DNA of 64,000 nt from assembly GCF_003001815.1 (NCBI RefSeq), contig NZ_PVMZ01000011.1, forward strand, positions 62,001 to 126,000. The letters are read 5' to 3'. Below the pieces are notes generated by a model. The model made no database searches. It worked only from the letters and a program-made list of their open reading frames with translations, and was not told the DNA's origin. Position numbers and translations under genes: made by a program. Positions within the stretch are counted from its first letter, which is position 1. Each line of letters opens with the position of its first letter. The DNA is from Actinoplanes italicus. GTDB lineage: Bacteria > Actinomycetota > Actinomycetes > Mycobacteriales > Micromonosporaceae. Shown in pieces: positions 62,004 to 64,000 of this stretch.

Positions 62004-63417
62004 CGATGTACTTGCTCTCCAGGTACTCGAGCAGCCCGTCGTGGCCGCCCTCCCGGCCGATGCCGCTCTGCTTCACCCCGCCGAACGGCGCCGCCGGGTC
62101 ACTGACCAGCCCGCGGTTGATGCCGACCATGCCGGCCTCGATCGCCTCGCTCACCCGCAGTCCACGCGCGAGATCCTGCGTGTAGACGTACGCGACCAGG
62201 CCGTACTCGGTGTCGTTGGCCAGCCGGACCGCCTCGTCCTCGCCGGTGAACGTCACGATCGGCGCCACCGGCCCGAAGATCTCCTCCCGCAGGATCGGCG
62301 CGTCAGCGGGCACCCCGGTCAGCACCGTCGGCGGGTAGTAGAAGCCCGGCCCGTCCGGGCGGCTGCCACCGGTGACCGCCTCGGCGCCACCGTCCAGCGC
62401 GCCCTTCACCAGGCTGTCCACCTTCGCCACGGTGTCCTCGTTGACGAGCGGCCCGACCTGCGTCTTCTCGTCCGTTCCCGGCCCGACGACCAGCGCCGAC
62501 ATGCGCTGCGCCAGCTTGCGGGAGAACTCCGCGGCGACCGGCGCCTCGACGAAGAACCGGTTCGCGGCCGTGCACGCCTCACCGCCGTTGCGCATCTTCG
62601 CGATCATCGCGCCGTCCACCGCGGCGTCGAGGTCGGCGTCGGCGAACACCACGAACGGGGCGTTGCCGCCCAGCTCCATCGACGTGTTGACGACGTTCTC
62701 GGCGGCCTGGGCCAGCAGGATCCGGCCCACCTCGGTCGAACCGGTGAACGACAGCTTGCGAACCCGGGCGTCACGCAGCATCGCCGAGACGACCTTGCCC
62801 GAGCTGCGCGACGGCAGCACGTTCACCACGCCCTCGGGGACGCCGGCCTCGGCCAGGATCGCGGCCATCGCCAGCGCGGTCAGCGGCGTGTCGCTGGCCG
62901 GCTTGAGCACGACCGTGCAACCGGCCGCCAGCGCCGGACCGATCTTGCGGGTGGCCATCGCGGCCGGGAAGTTCCAGGGCGTCACCAGCACACACACGCC
63001 GACCGGCTGCCGTACGACCAGGATCCGGTTGGCGCCCGACGGGGCCGTCGCGACCGCACCCTCGCCACGGACCGCCTCCTCGGCGAACCAGCGGAAGAAC
63101 TCGGCGGCGTACGTCACCTCACCCTTGGCGTCGGTGAGTGCCTTGCCGTTCTCCAGGCTGATCAGTTTCGCCAGCTCGGAGGCGCGCTCGGTCATCAGCT
63201 CGAACGCCTTGCGGAGCACCTCCGACCGTACCCGCGGAGGCGTCGCCGCCCATCCCGGGCCCGCCGCTGCCGCCGCCTCCACCGCGGCGATCGCGTCCGC
63301 CTCCCCGCCGTCGGCGACCGTGGCGATCGTGTCGCCGGTCGCCGGGTCCAGCACGTCGAACCGATTCCCCGACGAAGCAGGCACCCACTTGCCGGCGATG
63401 AAAAGGTCGGTCTCCAC
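61990..63417 (-). CDS. NAD(P)-dependent aldehyde dehydrogenase, succinate-semialdehyde type
   Basis: A 475-residue ALDH. PWNFPAAMATRKIGPALAAG near 150, SFTGSTEVGR near 225, catalytic Glu in MELGGNAPF near 250 and catalytic Cys in GGEACTAANRFFV near 285 are all present. The overall pattern (FGGVKQSGIGREGG) fits the GabD/SSADH group. Oxidises succinate semialdehyde or a similar aldehyde. No GABA transaminase is adjacent, so the gene symbol is withheld. Confidence 0.93.
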   Translation of the reverse strand: METDLFIAGKWVPASSGNRFDVLDPATGDTIATVADGGEADAIAAVEAAAAAGPGWAATPPRVRSEVLRKAFELMTERASELAKLISLENGKALTDAKGEVTYAAEFFRWFAEEAVRGEGAVATAPSGANRILVVRQPVGVCVLVTPWNFPAAMATRKIGPALAAGCTVVLKPASDTPLTALAMAAILAEAGVPEGVVNVLPSRSSGKVVSAMLRDARVRKLSFTGSTEVGRILLAQAAENVVNTSMELGGNAPFVVFADADLDAAVDGAMIAKMRNGGEACTAANRFFVEAPVAAEFSRKLAQRMSALVVGPGTDEKTQVGPLVNEDTVAKVDSLVKGALDGGAEAVTGGSRPDGPGFYYPPTVLTGVPADAPILREEIFGPVAPIVTFTGEDEAVRLANDTEYGLVAYVYTQDLARGLRVSEAIEAGMVGINRGLVSDPAAPFGGVKQSGIGREGGHDGLLEYLESKYIAVNW

Positions 63418-63532
63418 AGCAGCTCCTCAATCCCACGGCCGGTCGATCTCACAGCTTTCTCACGCCCAGCATTCCCCGGAACGTGACGTGCCGCCATGAT
63501 TCCGCCACGACCCGGCTGGGCACATTAAAGGC

Positions 63533-63688
63533 ATGGCTACCATCACGCAGCGCATCCAGGCATTTCTCACCAGTCCGCGCGGCCGGCAGCTCGCCGATCA
63601 GGGCCGCCGTCAGCTCGCCAAGCCGGAGAACCAGCAGCGCCTCCGCGGCCTGCTCGCCCGGCTGCAGGGACGCGGTCACCGCCGCTGA
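63533..63688 (+). CDS. Small basic protein (51 aa)
   Basis: MATITQRIQAFLTSPRGRQL then ARLQGRGHRR: a short, helical, Arg/Gln-rich protein of a type often seen in actinobacteria. Too short for a domain assignment; no clear ribosome site. Function unknown. Confidence 0.55.
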   Translation: MATITQRIQAFLTSPRGRQLADQGRRQLAKPENQQRLRGLLARLQGRGHRR

Positions 63689-63742
63689 GGAGGTGGCCGC
63701 TGAGGGGCTCGCCCGCCCTGACGGGTCATCGATAATCGGGCG

Positions 63743-64000
63743 ATGTGGTGGTCCGAGGGTGTCGTCTATCAGGTGTATCCGCGGTCCTTCGCGGACGGCG
63801 ACGGTGACGGCATCGGCGATCTTGCGGGCCTGACGGCCCGCCTCGGCCACATCGCCCGGCTCGGCGTGGACGCGATCTGGCTCACGCCGTTCCAGCGTTC
63901 GCCTCAGAAGGACCATGGGTATGACGTGAGCGACTACACCGACGTCGACCCGCTCTTCGGTGACCTGGCCGGTTTCGACGCGCTCGTGACCCAGGCCCAC
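63743..64000 (+). CDS. GH13 alpha-glucosidase (partial, N-terminal)
   Basis: Runs off the window end. WWSEGVVYQVYPRSFADGDG, DLAGLTARLGHIARLGVDAI and WLTPFQRSPQKDHGYDVSDYTDVDPLFG are the N terminus of the GH13 oligo-1,6-glucosidase/alpha-glucosidase group. Likely hydrolyses oligosaccharides brought in by the nearby sugar ABC system. Confidence 0.92.
   Translation, partial: MWWSEGVVYQVYPRSFADGDGDGIGDLAGLTARLGHIARLGVDAIWLTPFQRSPQKDHGYDVSDYTDVDPLFGDLAGFDALVTQAH

Overview
The window is GC-rich actinobacterial chromosome. Gene content points to a Micromonosporaceae-type soil actinomycete (Actinoplanes or a relative): many GTG/TTG starts, a PadR-controlled FadH operon, a CBM2-fused esterase with a CebR-type operator, HelR with a rifamycin-type promoter element, and a PAS-PP2C-ATPase-STAS signalling protein. 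The genus is inferred. There is no phage, insertion sequence, integrase, CRISPR array, rRNA or normal tRNA.

Layout. 1-10.8 kb: a partial membrane protein, nitronate monooxygenase, a repeat-filled gap, a hydrolase-gluconate permease pair, a divergent SDR/TetR pair with twin operators, an MFS efflux pump with its own TetR, a small membrane protein and a PfkB kinase. 10.9-17.9 kb: htpG and housekeeping or hypothetical genes separated by clear hairpin terminators. 18.0-21.5 kb: dienoyl-CoA reductase, enoyl-CoA hydratase and PadR. 21.5-28.9 kb: an uncharacterised cluster with CDP-alcohol transferase, BchC-like dehydrogenase, PTPS-family protein, glycosyltransferase, methyltransferase, flippase-like protein, RibD-type reductase and GTP cyclohydrolase II. 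It looks like a route from GTP to a glycosylated, methylated pterin- or pyrimidine-derived product handled at the membrane. 29-37.6 kb: signalling phosphatase, RecQ, YceI, a glyoxalase-fold protein and an unknown 529-residue protein. 37.8-48.1 kb: ppdK, a lipoprotein, a tRNA-shaped element abutting an unknown 715-residue protein, then glcDEF. 48.4-56.5 kb: cellulose-linked esterase, small enzymes, smpB, a luciferase-like oxidoreductase, helR and an AlaX-type editing protein. 56.5-64 kb: sugar transport genes, a GNAT enzyme, an aldehyde dehydrogenase and the start of a GH13 alpha-glucosidase.

Two structures are not explained by ordinary annotation. (1) Short tandem arrays (units of 14-20 bp) begin on the stop codon of at least eight genes, so the last codons plus stop are copied into the intergenic space. 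Arrays inside coding regions have units of 12, 15 or 18 bp and keep frame. (2) A complete cloverleaf with a Gly-type TCC anticodon but altered D and T loops lies two bases upstream of the start codon of the 715-residue protein.
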